Below are positions 23,672-35,839 of a stretch of DNA of 64,000 nucleotides, piece by piece (positions within the stretch are counted from its first letter, which is position 1; the number at the start of each line of letters is the position of its first letter). This DNA comes from Smittia aterrima (taxonomy: Eukaryota > Arthropoda > Insecta > Diptera > Chironomidae): positions 15,655,537-15,719,536 of the forward strand of contig CP093829.1 in the NCBI GenBank assembly GCA_033063855.1, written 5' to 3'. A program made the position numbers and the translations under genes. The notes under the pieces are model-generated. The model saw only the letters and a program-made list of their open reading frames with translations. It had not been told where the DNA came from and did not search any database.

Positions 23672-26600
23672 ATGATGGTAAGAATAAATTTGGACGATAT
23701 TAAAAGTAAAGGCAATAAAAATGTTGAAAGATGTCCTAATGAGACAAATTAAGTGAGAAGCTAAGACTTCATCAATCATTGCATAATTAATTAGAAATAA
23801 ATAAAAATTGGTTCAGTGGATTAAAATCGTGAAAATGTTTAAAGTTTACATTTGAATAAGCGACGATAAATATTTTAAAACATCAAAAAATTATGAATTC
23901 ATGTTGACGCTCTTGTTGGAGAAAAGCGATTTATGCAAATGCTGCAGTTACACAATCGGAGAATGTGAATTTAAACGGAAGCATCACTTTTGGTCTCCAA
24001 AGAATGTTTAATACGCTGGCGATAAGTGATACCTTCAATAATTATCAGTGAGCTCGATGGTAATTTGACAAACGTAAAACGTGAAAAAAAAATCGGGAAG
24101 GACTTTCAAATTAAATCAAGAGCTGTCGAAGCGTGAGAAGCCATCAAGTGTTTAGTTTATGTTTCACATTGAAAAGAATCTCTTTAAACGTTTGCGTAAC
24201 AGCGTATTGACACTGTCGTAGCGATTTCATGATCAATATCAACTTGTTTGCGGAAGGAATACGCGCGTTAATTCAATTCAAAAAAAAATTTACATTTGGT
24301 GTGGATGAACTGCGCGATTTCAAAGAAAAATAAAATAAAACTGGCTTAAAAAATGTGCAGACTGAAATCGAAAGTGAAACAAAATTCCTTTTGCGATGAT
24401 TTTTTAAATGTGTTTGAAAAAATTTCAGAAATCAACAGCAATTGTGTTCATCGTGCTCCAGTCAGTATTATTGTGTAGTGCAGATATTTCCTTGATATCT
24501 GCTGCTAACAGCTTCAGTGGATATGACTATCCGAAGCCAAGTATCCCCTTCGAAACGGGTTTAAAAAAGGATTCTGTAGTTGAATCTCCGCCGCCAACTT
24601 ATCTTCCACCAAAGGAAGTTAAAACTACAACGGCCAGGTGAGCAATTTATTTTAATTTTAAATATTCAAAGTTAATCTAAGATATCGATATCGATTCTAT
24701 GTAAATTATTCAAGTTTTATTAAGTCAAAAAGGTTCTAAAAGCTTTGCATGAATTAGGTTTCAATTTAAATTTTAATGTATCATAAGCCCTTCTGACGGA
24801 AATATTTTCAAAAGCAATTTTTCTTCAAATTATTGCAAAACTTTTCGATATATCTTCGTTTGCAGAAACCCACGATAAATTTGCATGATGACGAATTTGA
24901 GTCCAACAAGTTTGATATAGGATGTGGGATGACACTTATGATCAAAATTGTATTCAGAGTTCTTCACGTTTTGAAACACGATTTATGCGACTGAAGATAA
25001 TAAAGACGCAGCTAATCAAACTTTTTTATTAAGGCATCCAATTTGTCGGTTAGTTCTGGTTTGAGAGTTGAAAGATCTGAAATGCATAAAATTAATTCAC
25101 TACGTTTTGGATTTGAATTAATTAAATTTAACGCGAATAAAGAGCTATCAGATTTCTGAAAATAGCTTTTGGCAAAATCAATTAATAAGAATTATCATTT
25201 TTTCTGTTTCTCAAGTCAAAACAAAATTACTCCCGGAAATCTGATATGAATAATTAATCTGCTTCCGCATGATCCTTTTATCAATGACAGTTTTCATTAA
25301 AAAATTTAAAACTCTCAATGACGAAGATTAACATTATCAGAAGAAATTTATTATTTCAAAATTTTAGTTCTTGTGCATATCATAGACTTATAGAAATAAA
25401 TATTTTTTTCTTGCGTTTTTAGACCAGCCACAACAACAAAAAAACCAACTCCAGCACCAATCCAATCAACATACTTGCCACCAGTTGCAAAGAAAGCTGA
25501 TCCTCCAGCAACCAAACCAACAACAGCTAAGCCTGCTCCCCCAAAGCCAGCTCCAACAAAACCCGCAGCGCCAAAGGCATCTCCAGTAATTGAAAAGAAG
25601 GACTCAGCTAAGGATGGATACGACTACCCAAAACCAGCCAATCCTTTGACTCTTCCAACTAAGCCAGCACCAATCGTCGCAAAAAAAGCTGATGAAGCAC
25701 CAAAACCAACTTATCTTCCCCCAAAGGCTGACCCAACTACTCCAAAGTAAAGCTTTGCATTCATATCAATTTTCTATATATTAATTGAATATACTTTAGA
25801 CCACTTCAATCAACATACTTGCCACCAGTTGCAAAGAAAGCTGATCCTCCAGCAACCAAACCAACAACAGCTAAGCCTGCTCCCCCAAAGCCAGCTCCAA
25901 CAAAACCCGCAGCGCCAAAGGCATCTCCAGTAATTGAAAAGAAGGACTCAGCTAAGGATGGATACGACTACCCAAAACCAGCCAATCCTTTGACTCTTCC
26001 AACTAAGCCAGCACCAATCGTCGCAAAAAAAGCTGATGAAGCACCAAAACCAACTTATCTTCCCCCAAAGGCTGATCCAACTACTCCAAAGTAAAGCTTT
26101 GCATTCATATCAATTTTCTATATATTAATTAAATATACTTTAGACCACTTCAATCAACATACTTGCCACCAGTTGCAAAGAAAGCTGATCCTCCAGCAAC
26201 AAAACCTACAACAGCTAAGCCTGCTCCCCCAAAGCCAGCTCCAACAAAACCCGCAGCGCCAAAGGCATCTCCAGTAATTGAAAAGAAGGACTCAGCTAAG
26301 GATGGATACGACTACCCAAAACCAGCCAATCCTTTGACTCTTCCAACTAAGCCAGCACCAATCGTCGCAAAAAAAGCTGATGAAGCACCAAAACCAACTT
26401 ATCTTCCCCCAAAGGCTGATCCAACTACTCCAAAGTAAAGCTTTGCATTCATATCAATTTTCTATATATTAATTGAATATACTTTAGACCACTTCAATCA
26501 ACATACTTGCCACCAGTTGCAAAGAAAGCTGATCCTCCAGCAACCAAACCAACAACAGCTAAGCCTGCTCCCCCAAAGCCAGCTCCAACAAAACCCGCAG

Positions 26601-28982
26601 CGCCAAAGGCATCTCCAGTAATTGAAAAGAAGGACTCAGCTAAGGATGGATACGAATACCCAAAACCAGTCAATCCTTTGACTCTTCCAACTAAGCCAGC
26701 ACCAATTGTGGCAAAAAAAGCTGATGAAGCACCAAAACCAACTTATCTTCCCCCAAAGGCTGATCCAACTACTCCAAAGTAAAGCTTCGCATTTATCTCA
26801 ATTTTCTATATATTAATTAAATATACTTTAGACCACTTCAATCAACATACTTGCCACCAGTTGCAAAGAAAGCTGATCCTCCAGCAACAAAACCTACAAC
26901 AGCTAAGCCTGCTCCCCCAAAGCCAGCTCCAACAAAACCCGCAGCGCCAAAGGCATCTCCAGTAATTGAAAAGAAGGACTCAGCTAAGGATGGATACGAC
27001 TACCCAAAACCAGCCAATCCTTTGACTCTTCCAACTAAGCCAGCACCAATCGTCGCAAAAAAAGCTGATGAAGCACCAAAACCAACTTATCTTCCCCCAA
27101 AGGCTGATCCAACTACTCCAAAGTAAAGCTTCGCATTTATCTCAATTTTCTATATATTAATTAAATATACTTTAGACCACTTCAATCAACATACTTGCCA
27201 CCAGTTGCAAAGAAAGCTGATCCTCCAGCAACCAAACCAACAACAGCTAAGCCTGCTCCCCCAAAGCCAGCTCCAACAAAACCCGCAGCGCCAAAGGCAT
27301 CTCCAGTAATTGAAAAGAAGGACTCAGCTAAGGATGGATACGACTACCCAAAACCAGCCAATCCTTTGACTCTTCCAACTAAGCCAGCACCAATCGTCGC
27401 AAAAAAAGCTGATGAAGCACCAAAACCAACTTATCTTCCCCCAAAGGCTGACCCAACTACTCCAAAGTAAAGCTTTGCATTCATATCAATTTTCTATATA
27501 TTAATTAAATATACTTTAGACCACTTCAATCAACATACTTGCCACCAGTTGCAAAGAAAGCTGATCCTCCAGCAACAAAACCTACAACAGCTAAGCCTGC
27601 TCCCCCAAAGCCAGCTCCAACAAAACCCGCAGCGCCAAAGGCATCTCCAGTAATTGAAAAGAAGGACTCAGCTAAGGATGGATACGACTACCCAAAACCA
27701 GCCAATCCTTTGACTCTTCCAACTAAGCCAGCACCAATCGTCGCAAAAAAAGCTGATGAAGCACCAAAACCAACTTATCTTCCCCCAAAGGCTGACCCAA
27801 CTACTCCAAAGTAAAGCTTTGCATTCATATCAATTTTCTATATATTAATTAAATATACTTTAGACCACTTCAATCAACATACTTGCCACCAGTTGCAAAG
27901 AAAGCTGATCCTCCAGCAACAAAACCTACAACAGCTAAGCCTGCTCCCCCAAAGCCAGCTCCAACAAAACCCGCAGCGCCAAAGGCATCTCCAGTAATTG
28001 AAAAGAAGGACTCAGCTAAGGATGGATACGACTACCCAAAACCAGCCAATCCTTTGACTCTTCCAACTAAGCCAGCACCAATCGTCGCAAAAAAAGCTGA
28101 TGAAGCACCAAAACCAACTTATCTTCCTCCAAAAGTGGCTCCAGCAACTACTTCAAAGTAATTTCGTTATTATTTTATTATATATTTGAAATTTATTGTT
28201 TTTTTTAGACCTGTTACAAAGCCTCCAACGCCAAAGCCAACCACACCTAAGCCAGTTGCTCCTAAAGTAACTCCTAAGGTTGAAAAAAAAAACACAGCTG
28301 AAGAAGGATACGACTACCCAAAGCCGGCCAATCCATTGCCTTTTCCCACTAAGCCCTCATCATTAGTTGCTAAGAAATCCGAGGATGTGCCAAAGCCAAC
28401 TTATTTACCACCAGCAAAATCTGCTGTAGCTACTACACCTAAGCCAGCTCCAATTGTTACCAAGAGGGCTGAAGATGCACCAAAACCAACTTATCTTCCA
28501 CCAAAAGTAGCTCCAGCAACTACTCCAAAGTAATTTTGTTAATATTTTATTATGTTTGATATTTGTCAGTTTTTTTTGTTAGACCTGTTACAAAGCCTCC
28601 AACCCCAAAGCCAGTTGCTTCTAAAGTAACTCCTAAGGTTGAAAAGAAAGATACAACCAAGGAAGGATATGACTATCCAAAGCCGGCAAATCCATTGCCT
28701 CTTCCTACTAAGCCAGCACCAGTAGTTGCTAAGAAATCCGAGGATGTGCCAAAGCCAACTTATTTACCACCAGCAAAACCTGCTGTAACGACTACTCCTA
28801 AGCCTAAGCCAGCGTAAGAAAATCTCCTTTATCAATGAAATTTTTTTTGAACGTAAATCTTTTATAGAACGACAACAACGAAGAAGCCAGTGACCACAAA
28901 ACAGCCAAAATATTTGCCGCCACTAGAAGATGAAGCGAAGGGTTATGATTATCCAAAACCATCTATTCCTTTCGTCTATTAG
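23672..28982 (+). CDS. Large secreted YLPP/GYDYPKP protein built from amplified exons
   Basis: Proposed exons: 23672-23677 (ATG ATG), 24429-24637, 25423-25746, six 291-nt exons (25800-26090, 26144-26434, 26488-26778, 26832-27122, 27176-27466, 27520-27810), 27864-28157, 28209-28529, 28583-28813 and 28868-28982. They give about 1,081 residues with every junction in frame. Exon 2 supplies the signal peptide (KSTAIVFIVLQSVLLCSA) and GYDYPKPSIPF. Each repeat carries STYLPP, a Lys/Pro/Ala/Thr stretch, GYDYPKPANPL and KPTYLPP. The last exon ends KGYDYPKPSIPFVY. All introns from the second on are phase 2. The first exon is the least certain part; an in-exon ATG at 24408 is the alternative but would skip the family's start-codon exon. 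Likely a structural extracellular protein; function unknown. Confidence 0.8.
25463..28134 (+). repeat. Eight tandem 344-bp units, each one exon plus one intron
   Basis: Copies start 344 bases apart, with equivalent points at 25475, 25819, 26163, 26507, 26851, 27195, 27539 and 27883. Each unit is 291 nt of exon and 53 nt of intron. Variants are few: CCAAACCAACA versus AAAACCTACA near the start, a DYPKPAN to EYPKPVN change in copy 4, and a gcttcgcatttatc intron variant after copies 4 and 5. Introns are as similar as exons. Confidence 0.95.
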
Positions 28983-29500
28983 TTGTTTTAAAAAAAATTC
29001 TAAGTAGCACACATTGTACATTGTTTCATTTGAAATGAATTATTTTTAACAAATTTTCGAGTCAAATCATTTTGTAAAAATCAAGTCGTTTGAGACTTTA
29101 AATATCTAAGATAAAAACTTAGAAAAAACAAACTTGTTCGATACCGCTAGATGTTGATATTATTTTTATTTCCTTGTTCTAACAGAAGTTCAAGAGACCT
29201 CGTCAAGAAAGTGCACGCGGAACGAAATAAGTTTTGAAATGTAGGAACGATTTTCAATAAGAATGTAGTACCAACTTGTTCCACAATAATAAAAAAATGC
29301 TCAATGATTTGGTTGTTTATTATTTTAGCATAGCGACTTGGATTTTTTTACTCACAGTTTCAAACATTAATCTCGCTCACAAGTGAAACAATTCTTTTGT
29401 AAACCTGTAAGAGTTTTGAATATCACGTTGTCTCATATCTATTTGTTGCCCCACTTCAGTTGGTTGAAAACACTTTGTACCGGACACTTTTTCCGCAATT
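28983..29500. other. Intergenic between the exon-array gene and the cuticle cluster
   Basis: No coding sequence. The part from about 29390 on is also found, inverted, upstream of the 33480-33944 gene and belongs to the duplicated promoter region. Confidence 0.7.
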
Positions 29501-29502
29501 TG

Positions 29503-29509
29503 TATAAAA
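29503..29509 (+). promoter_or_regulatory. TATA box of the first cuticular gene
   Basis: TATAAAA in the context GCAATTTGTATAAAAT, 89 bases before the start codon. The same context lies inverted at 34033-34039 and 35833-35839. Confidence 0.8.
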
Positions 29510-29597
29510 TGAAACAAAATTTTTAATTCAACATCAAACGAAATTGAATCGCTCAATTGTTAACTTCTGCAGTAAAGCAAAACAAACAGAAATCAAA

Positions 29598-30062
29598 ATG
29601 AAAGTGAGTTAAAAGTGATGAGGATTTTTTTATAGGATTCTAAATATTTTCCTTCAGTTCGCAGTTGCTGGTTTGTTGGCTATCCTCGCCGTCTCCACTC
29701 AAGGCTCAGCAGTTTGGCCATATGCAGCTCACGGATGGGCCCACGCAGCTCCAATCACTCAATATTCTAGCTATCCAGCAGTTGCTTACGCTCATGCCGC
29801 TCCAATTTCATACGCAGCTCATGTTGCAGCACCTCATGCTTATGCTCATTATGCTGCCCCAGCTGCTCACGCTTATTCCGTTGCAGTTCCACACGCTCAT
29901 GCCTATGCTCATGTTGCTGCCCCACACGCCGTTGCTGCCCATGTTCCACATGGAGCCACTTACACAGCTGCTAACCGTGGTTCGGTCCATACCGCGCCTC
30001 TCCCAGGGCATGTTGCATCCCAAACCAGCTTGAACCTTGCCCCAGCACCAGGAACTCATTAA
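29598..30062 (+). CDS. Cuticular protein, Ala/His-rich CPLCA type with retinin-like end
   Basis: Exons 29598-29603 (Met-Lys) and 29658-30062 give 136 residues. The signal peptide (MKFAVAGLLAILAVSTQGSA) is followed by low-complexity Ala/His/Tyr/Pro sequence built on AAPHAYAH, YAHAAPISYAAHV and similar words. The C terminus (ATYTAANRGSVHTAPLPGH, then SQTSLNLAPAPG) is typical of retinin-domain CPLCA cuticular proteins. Such proteins are deposited in insect cuticle. The mature protein differs from the gene at 33480 at only one residue (Val versus Ala after PLPGH). The tiny first exon Met-Lys and 54-nt intron are shared by all four cluster members. Confidence 0.9.
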
Positions 30063-30867
30063 GTTATCAATGTCCTTCTCTAGCGTACTGCCAAAATCAA
30101 CAAATTTAATCTAAAAAAATGGAAATGTAATAAAAATTGCAAAGTTATGAAACAAATTTTAATCATTTCATGAAAAATATCAAAACTGAATTTTTTTTAG
30201 GAAAAGCAAAGAAATTTTATTGTTTGACATGCAATTGTCAAAGAATGTGCCAAAGCTCAATCAAAATTTAATAACTTACAAGTTTTCCTTCAGCTTTAAT
30301 AACTCGAGAACGTAATTCACGCTATTCACTCCCTGAAAATGCAAGTATTTTGAATCAACTCTACAATTGAACCGACACTGATTTCTGAACAAGGTGGCCA
30401 CTTTGTTCAACGAAGCTTTTATGCTGAATAAAAATATTTCGAGAAAAATATTCGCGTCAGATTACATCAGACTATGCTTTAAGTCTTAAAGTTTAAAATA
30501 ATGACAGGAGTTGATAAACGATATTAGCGGCTTAACAAAGTTTTATTTAGTCAATTAAGTGTCAACATTGTTGCGGGAATTTTATTATTAGATTAAAAGT
30601 TTCAGTTTTATTTACGAGAAGAGAATCTGATAAATCACAAACGAAGGATTGGCCCAAGTTATTAAAGACTTGTCATTTGGAATGTTATGACGTTGATTTG
30701 TATGACAGCGTTTGTAGCTCAAACGAAAAGCTTTGCTTAAGAACTGAAAATATGTTTAAAAAAGCTTTCTTTGAAAATAAAATATTAAAAATATTTCTTT
30801 AAATTCAATGAATTTATTCTATGCTTTAACTATAATCTTCGGATGGCAGCAAATGACTGTTGATGAT
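30063..30867. other. Convergent intergenic space
   Basis: 3' ends of the plus-strand cuticular gene and the first minus-strand member. No coding segment seen. Confidence 0.7.
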
Positions 30868-31342
30868 TTACAAAGTTCCAGGTGCTGGGGCAAGGTTCAA
30901 GCTGGTTTGTGAGATGGCATGTCCTTCAAGGGGCGCGGTATGGACTGAACCGCGGTTAACAGCAGTGTAAGTGGCAGCAGCCTTAGCAACTGGGATGACA
31001 GCTGGAGCAGCAACGACATGATGAGCGTGATGAACATCAACGATTGAATGTGGAGCTGCGATGATAGCGTGTGGAGCAGCAACATGAGCTGCGTATGAGA
31101 TTGGAGCGTGTGGAGCATAAGCAAGAGGCAATGTTGAGTACTGGGTGATTGGAGCCGAAAGGGCAAGTGGAGCAGCGTGTCCCCATGCGGTGGCAGTATA
31201 AGGCCAGGCAGCATATGGAACAACTCCGCTTTGAGCGCAGACGGCAAAAGCCAACAATCCGAAAACGGTGAACTTCAGAGAAAATATTTAAATTAATTAA
31301 CTTTTGTTTTTTTATCTCGAAAACTTCTTCACTTACTTTCAT
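30868..31342 (-). CDS. Cuticular protein, CPLCA type with retinin-like end
   Basis: Exon 1 is 31342-31337 (Met-Lys) and exon 2 is 31272-30868, for 136 residues. The signal peptide reads MKFTVFGLLAFAVCAQSG. The middle has AAPHAIIAAPHS and VDVHHAHHVVAAPAVIPVAK, and the end ATYTAVNRGSVHTAPLEGH followed by SQTSLNLAPAPGTL. It is the most divergent member of the local cluster, with Val/Ile/His in place of Tyr/Ala repeats. Same gene architecture as its neighbours. A TATATAAAAA on the minus strand at 31445-31436 lies about 95 bases upstream. Confidence 0.9.
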
Positions 31343-31435
31343 CTTGATTTGATTTGTTTTTTGATTTACTTCACTGCTGTAGTTGACACTACTGAAAATC
31401 TCAATTTATTATGATTGTTCTGAAACTTCGACCCA

Positions 31436-31445
31436 TTTTTATATA
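31436..31445 (-). promoter_or_regulatory. TATA box of the divergent cuticular gene
   Basis: TATATAAAAA on the minus strand, at the usual distance before the Met-Lys exon. Confidence 0.75.
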
Positions 31446-33479
31446 GCGTAGCAGGTTCTATTCACAATCCAGCAAAAATGTCCACTGAGAATCAAGTGAG
31501 AGTAGTGGGGAAAACAAACAAATTAGCTTACGAAATTGAAATAATTATTGCAAGCCGTTCTCTCGTTGATTGTTATTAAGTTCCCTAAGTTGTTGGCGTA
31601 ATAGTGAAACTCATACGATCTAGAAGTGGCGGAGATATTTGCATGTTCAGGTGAACCATTTAACTCAATACTACTTTTTACATTATCTAGGGAAGAAATT
31701 GTAAGTTTCGTCAAGTTTAAACTTTTAAGATCTAATATTTCCTGTGAAACAATTTGACAAAAAAACTTCTTGGTGACATTAAAACTTTCTTTCAGACTCA
31801 ATATTTGATTACGTCTTACAGGAACCTACATCAAGCAACCGCCTGAAACAAAGCTTAGCTAGAACTTTTTGACTCCGCTTTGTTTATAAACTAATTTTAT
31901 TAATTCAGCTAAAACCACAATTCAGCATGGAACGGTAACTAAATAAATTAAATTAGCCTTTTAATTTAAGCGTGGACATTGGCACACAATTAACCTTATT
32001 ATCATAATTGAATGGAAGAAAATTAGTTATGCAAATGTGCTGAACAGTTTAATAATGTGAAATTTTGCGAAAATCAAGAATATCTTATTTTAGGTGACGA
32101 TTTTGCATCGATCATTCAGTTAAGCTTTAAATTCAGTCGTTTCCCAAATCGACAAAGCAATTTATTAATTAAAAATTAATTGAATCTGCGATCGAAACAG
32201 GGTTTTTTCATTTGTTTACACATCCCTCTATCAATGACCACGCGCATTCCAGAAAAATTAAAATGTTTTGCAAACGCTTTAAGGCTTAGAGTGTAATTAT
32301 TTTTTTCATTGGTTTTACTGAAACATTTCGAATGAGGTTTCGAATTACTTCATGATCAAGTTTTTTCTGATAATGAATCCAATTGGATCTAAAACACGAC
32401 GCGATATCCTTCCGTGATAAATTCTTAGAAACCGGTTAAGCGCGAGCCGAAGCAGCTGTTCAAAGGTGGATGAAGCGAACTTTATATGACGAAATTCTTA
32501 AGCTTCACGGTAAACTTGGCACCAACGACGTTTGTGTGATTAATCGAGCGGATTATTGTTGTCATGGTGCACTGAAGGGGGAGCAACGAAACACAAACAA
32601 GTTACACGTTTAATTAAATTCACAACTCCACGCCTAAGATGTAAATTTAAGGTAACAGGTAAACCAGTCGGTATTTCTTCACATCTGAATTTCCTTTAAT
32701 CGATACTTGCATGAGTTTTTACACCGGCGCTATTTTTAGCTAGCGACCCGATGTAATAAAACTCGAAGCGTTCACTAGCATGAATTGCTTAATCGATCAG
32801 AAAAAGTTGCTGAACATTCCTCGTAAATTCCTAATAAAATATATTTTCCTTTTTAATAGAAAACATAGACCACAATAAAAGTTGCATATTTTGTCATAAA
32901 TTATTCGAAGAGTAAAATTTGTTTTAGCAGAAAGAGAATAAATATGTGAATGAGAAGATATTGAGAAATTGTCGCGTCCTTTTGCAGTTGATCAATCGGA
33001 CAAAGACAAGGTTGAGCTGCACTTCAATTTAGTGTGACGAGTTTTTCTGAGACAAATTTCTGTTAAGGTCATTTCCCAATTATTGAAAAAGCAACGAATT
33101 TGAAATACGTTGTAGCACAAAGTTTGTATAACAAAAAATGAATATTACTACCGAAGAAGAGAATAGAATGTAAACATGGAATTGAAATCTTACTTTTCGT
33201 TTTATAGTCTTCATATATTATGTTTTATTGTAATTACCAATATGGATAATTATCCAATATTATCTGTTGAAATTTCAAATTGATAATTGAGAATCAAAAT
33301 GATGTTCTGAAAGTTTTTTGTTTAAATTGAATAAATTCGGAATAAATTGAAGATTTCGATATTTATCATAAGGAAGTATTTCATTTTTTATGTTTCAATT
33401 TCATTTCTATTACAAATGTGTGGTTTCTATTACAAATTTGTTGATTCTGGCAGTCGGTGAAGAAGGACAGGTTGATAAC
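31446..33479. other. Intergenic, 2 kb, no gene seen
   Basis: AT-rich, with no exon chain. An open frame at 31523-31801 (-) has no recognisable features and no promoter. Confidence 0.65.
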
Positions 33480-33944
33480 TTAGTGAGTTCCTGGTGCTGG
33501 GGCAAGGTTCAAGCTGGTTTGGGATGCAGCATGCCCTGGGAGAGGCGCGGTATGGACCGAACCACGGTTAGCAGCTGTGTAAGTGGCTCCGTGTGGAACA
33601 TGGGCAGCAACGGCGTGTGGGGCAGCAACATGAGCGTAGGCATGAGCGTGTGGAACTGCAACGGAATAAGCGTGAGCAGCTGGGGCAGCATAGTGAGCAT
33701 AAGCATGAGGTGCTGCAACATGAGCTGCGTATGAAATTGGAGCGGCATGAGCGTAAGCAACTGCTGGATAGCTGGAATATTGAGTGATTGGAGCTGCGTG
33801 GGCCCATCCGTGAGCTGCATATGGCCAAACTGCTGAGCCTTGAGTGGAGACGGCGAGGATAGCCAACAAACCAGCAACTGCGAACTGAAGGAAAATATTT
33901 AGAATCCTATAAAAAAATCCTCATCACTTTTAACTCACTTTCAT
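33480..33944 (-). CDS. Cuticular protein, CPLCA type; near-identical inverted copy of the 29598 gene
   Basis: Exon 1 is 33944-33939 and exon 2 is 33884-33480, for 136 residues. Protein, intron and at least 150 bases of leader and promoter match the plus-strand gene at 29598 with very few differences. Signal peptide and retinin-like C terminus are intact, so both copies look functional. The similarity of intron and flank indicates a recent inverted duplication or ongoing gene conversion. Confidence 0.92.
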
Positions 33945-34032
33945 TTTGATTTCTGTTTGTTTTGCTTTACTGCAGAAGTTAACAATTGAGCGATTCAATT
34001 TAGTATGATGCAGAATTAGATTTCTAGGTTTA

Positions 34033-34039
34033 TTTTATA
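34033..34039 (-). promoter_or_regulatory. TATA box of the inverted cuticular copy
   Basis: TATAAAA on the minus strand in the context GCAATTTGTATAAAAT, the same as at 29503-29509. Confidence 0.8.
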
Positions 34040-35249
34040 CAAATTGCGGAAAATGTGTCCATGAGAAAAAGTTTTAACTGAAGTGGGGCAACAAATGGAT
34101 ATGAGCCAACATGATATTAAAAACTCTCACAGGTCTAGAAAAGAATTGTTTCACTTGTGAGCGAGATAAATATTTGAAACAGCGGAGGTAAAAACTTTTC
34201 AAGTTTAGCCAAAGCAGCAAAACATATTCAATGGTTCAATATAATTGACAAAAGAAGCTTTTTCAACGTTTCCTGTTTATCACGTTCAAGACGGAAAACC
34301 TAAAAATATTTCCTTATTTTTAAGGATTTTTTCGTAGAAAAAACCTTATTGTGACCACTTTGTTTTTCTTTTAATGAAAGTTTTGATAAATCGACACGAT
34401 TTTAGTTTAATCGAGCTTGTCCAGAAGGGTAAAATTTATCGGTAAACAAAAACATCCGAACAGCAATATGCATTCAAAGAATCATTAATGTTTTCCAATA
34501 TCAAAGTAAATTATCAAATTTCTGAAGGCTCAACTGAGTCGAATCTACTTGGAAACAATAAGAAGGCACATGACGCCTCTTTAAATCAAATGGCTTAAAT
34601 GACATTTCTAACGGCTCAACGAAAACTCAAATTTCCATGAAAAATTTGCGATGTAATGATAAAATCTCCTTCTGAAAAAAACAAGTGGCAGTTCGTAGAC
34701 CCGAATCTAGTCAGCTTTGAGATTTTTTTGACCAACTCAAATAGCTAAACATTCCGTGTGAACAAATGAAAGCTCTAACTTCAAATGAAAAGAAGCTTCA
34801 CTCAACACTGGTCGGCAATAAGATCCATGCATTCGATTTAACATGCTAATCACTTCTTGTGAACAGCGGAAATTTGCTTCCGTTTTCGAAAAAAATTATT
34901 TCCAAACTAAATATCGACTTTTTGTATAGAGATTCCATGTTTTGGGCCCGTGGGCCCGATCCTGATGAGCTTGCCAAAAATCCTCAAAAGTTGTTTTTCG
35001 TATTAAATTTCTCCATCTTGAAAACCCTAAAAACTTTTTGTTTCAACCCTAAATTTAGAACCCACAAAATTTTAAATTTCCAATTCTGATAAAGCAAACA
35101 AATGACATATTTATTTTATCTGGTGCCTTTAGATTTTTGGATTCTTCTAAACTTTTCGTATTAAATGAAAATATTTTATTTTTTGTTTCATTTTTTCATC
35201 AATTAATTTGTTGATTTTGGCAGATGGAGGATAGGTTCAGACTAATTAC
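34040..35249. other. Intergenic, 1.2 kb, no gene seen
   Basis: The first 150 bases still resemble the flank of the 29598 gene. The rest is AT-rich non-coding; the open frame at 34859-35089 has no support. Confidence 0.65.
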
Positions 35250-35744
35250 TTAATGAGTTCCTGGTGCTGGGGCAAGGTTCAAGCTAGTTTGAGATTCAGC
35301 ATGTCCTGGGAGGGGCGCGGTATGGACTGAACCGCGGTTAGCAGCTGTGTAAGTGGCTTCATGTGGAACATGGGCAGCAACGATGTGTGGAGCGGCAACG
35401 TAGGCATGAGCGACTGGAGCTGAGACTGAATATGCGTGAGCAGCATAAGCGTGAGGGGCTTCAATGTGAGCATAAGTGTTTGGAACAGCAACGGAATAAG
35501 CGTAGGCCTTTGGAGCTTCAACATGAGCGGCGTATGAGATTGGAGAGGCGTGAGCGTAGGTGACAGCTGGATAGCTAGAATATTGAGTGATTGGTGCAGA
35601 GTGTTCCCATCCATGAGCATAAGGATATACTGCTGAACCTTGAGCGGAGACGGCGAGGAAAGCCAACAAACCAGCAACTGCGAACTGAAGGAAAATATTT
35701 AGAATCCTTTAAAAAAAACCTTATCACTTTCAACTCACTTTCAT
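35250..35744 (-). CDS. Cuticular protein, CPLCA type with retinin-like end
   Basis: Exon 1 is 35744-35739 and exon 2 is 35684-35250, for 146 residues. The signal peptide region is the same as in the 33480 gene (GLLAFLAVSAQGSA). The low-complexity part is rearranged, with EAPKAYAYSVAVPNTYAH and HAYSVSAPVAHAYVAAP. The C terminus is ATYTAANRGSVHTAPLPGH, then SQTSLNLAPAPGTH. Ten residues longer than its neighbours through extra His-Ala-Tyr words. Intron and leader are close to the 33480 copy, so it is a tandem duplicate of intermediate age. Confidence 0.92.
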
Positions 35745-35832
35745 TTTGATTTCTGTTTGTTTTGCTTTACTGCAGAAGTTAACAATTGAATGATTCAATT
35801 TGATTTAATGAAGAATTAGATCTTATGTCTCA

Positions 35833-35839
35833 TTTTATA
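35833..35839 (-). promoter_or_regulatory. TATA box of the third minus-strand cuticular gene
   Basis: TATAAAA on the minus strand in the context GCAATTTGTATAAAAT, as in two other cluster members. Confidence 0.8.
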
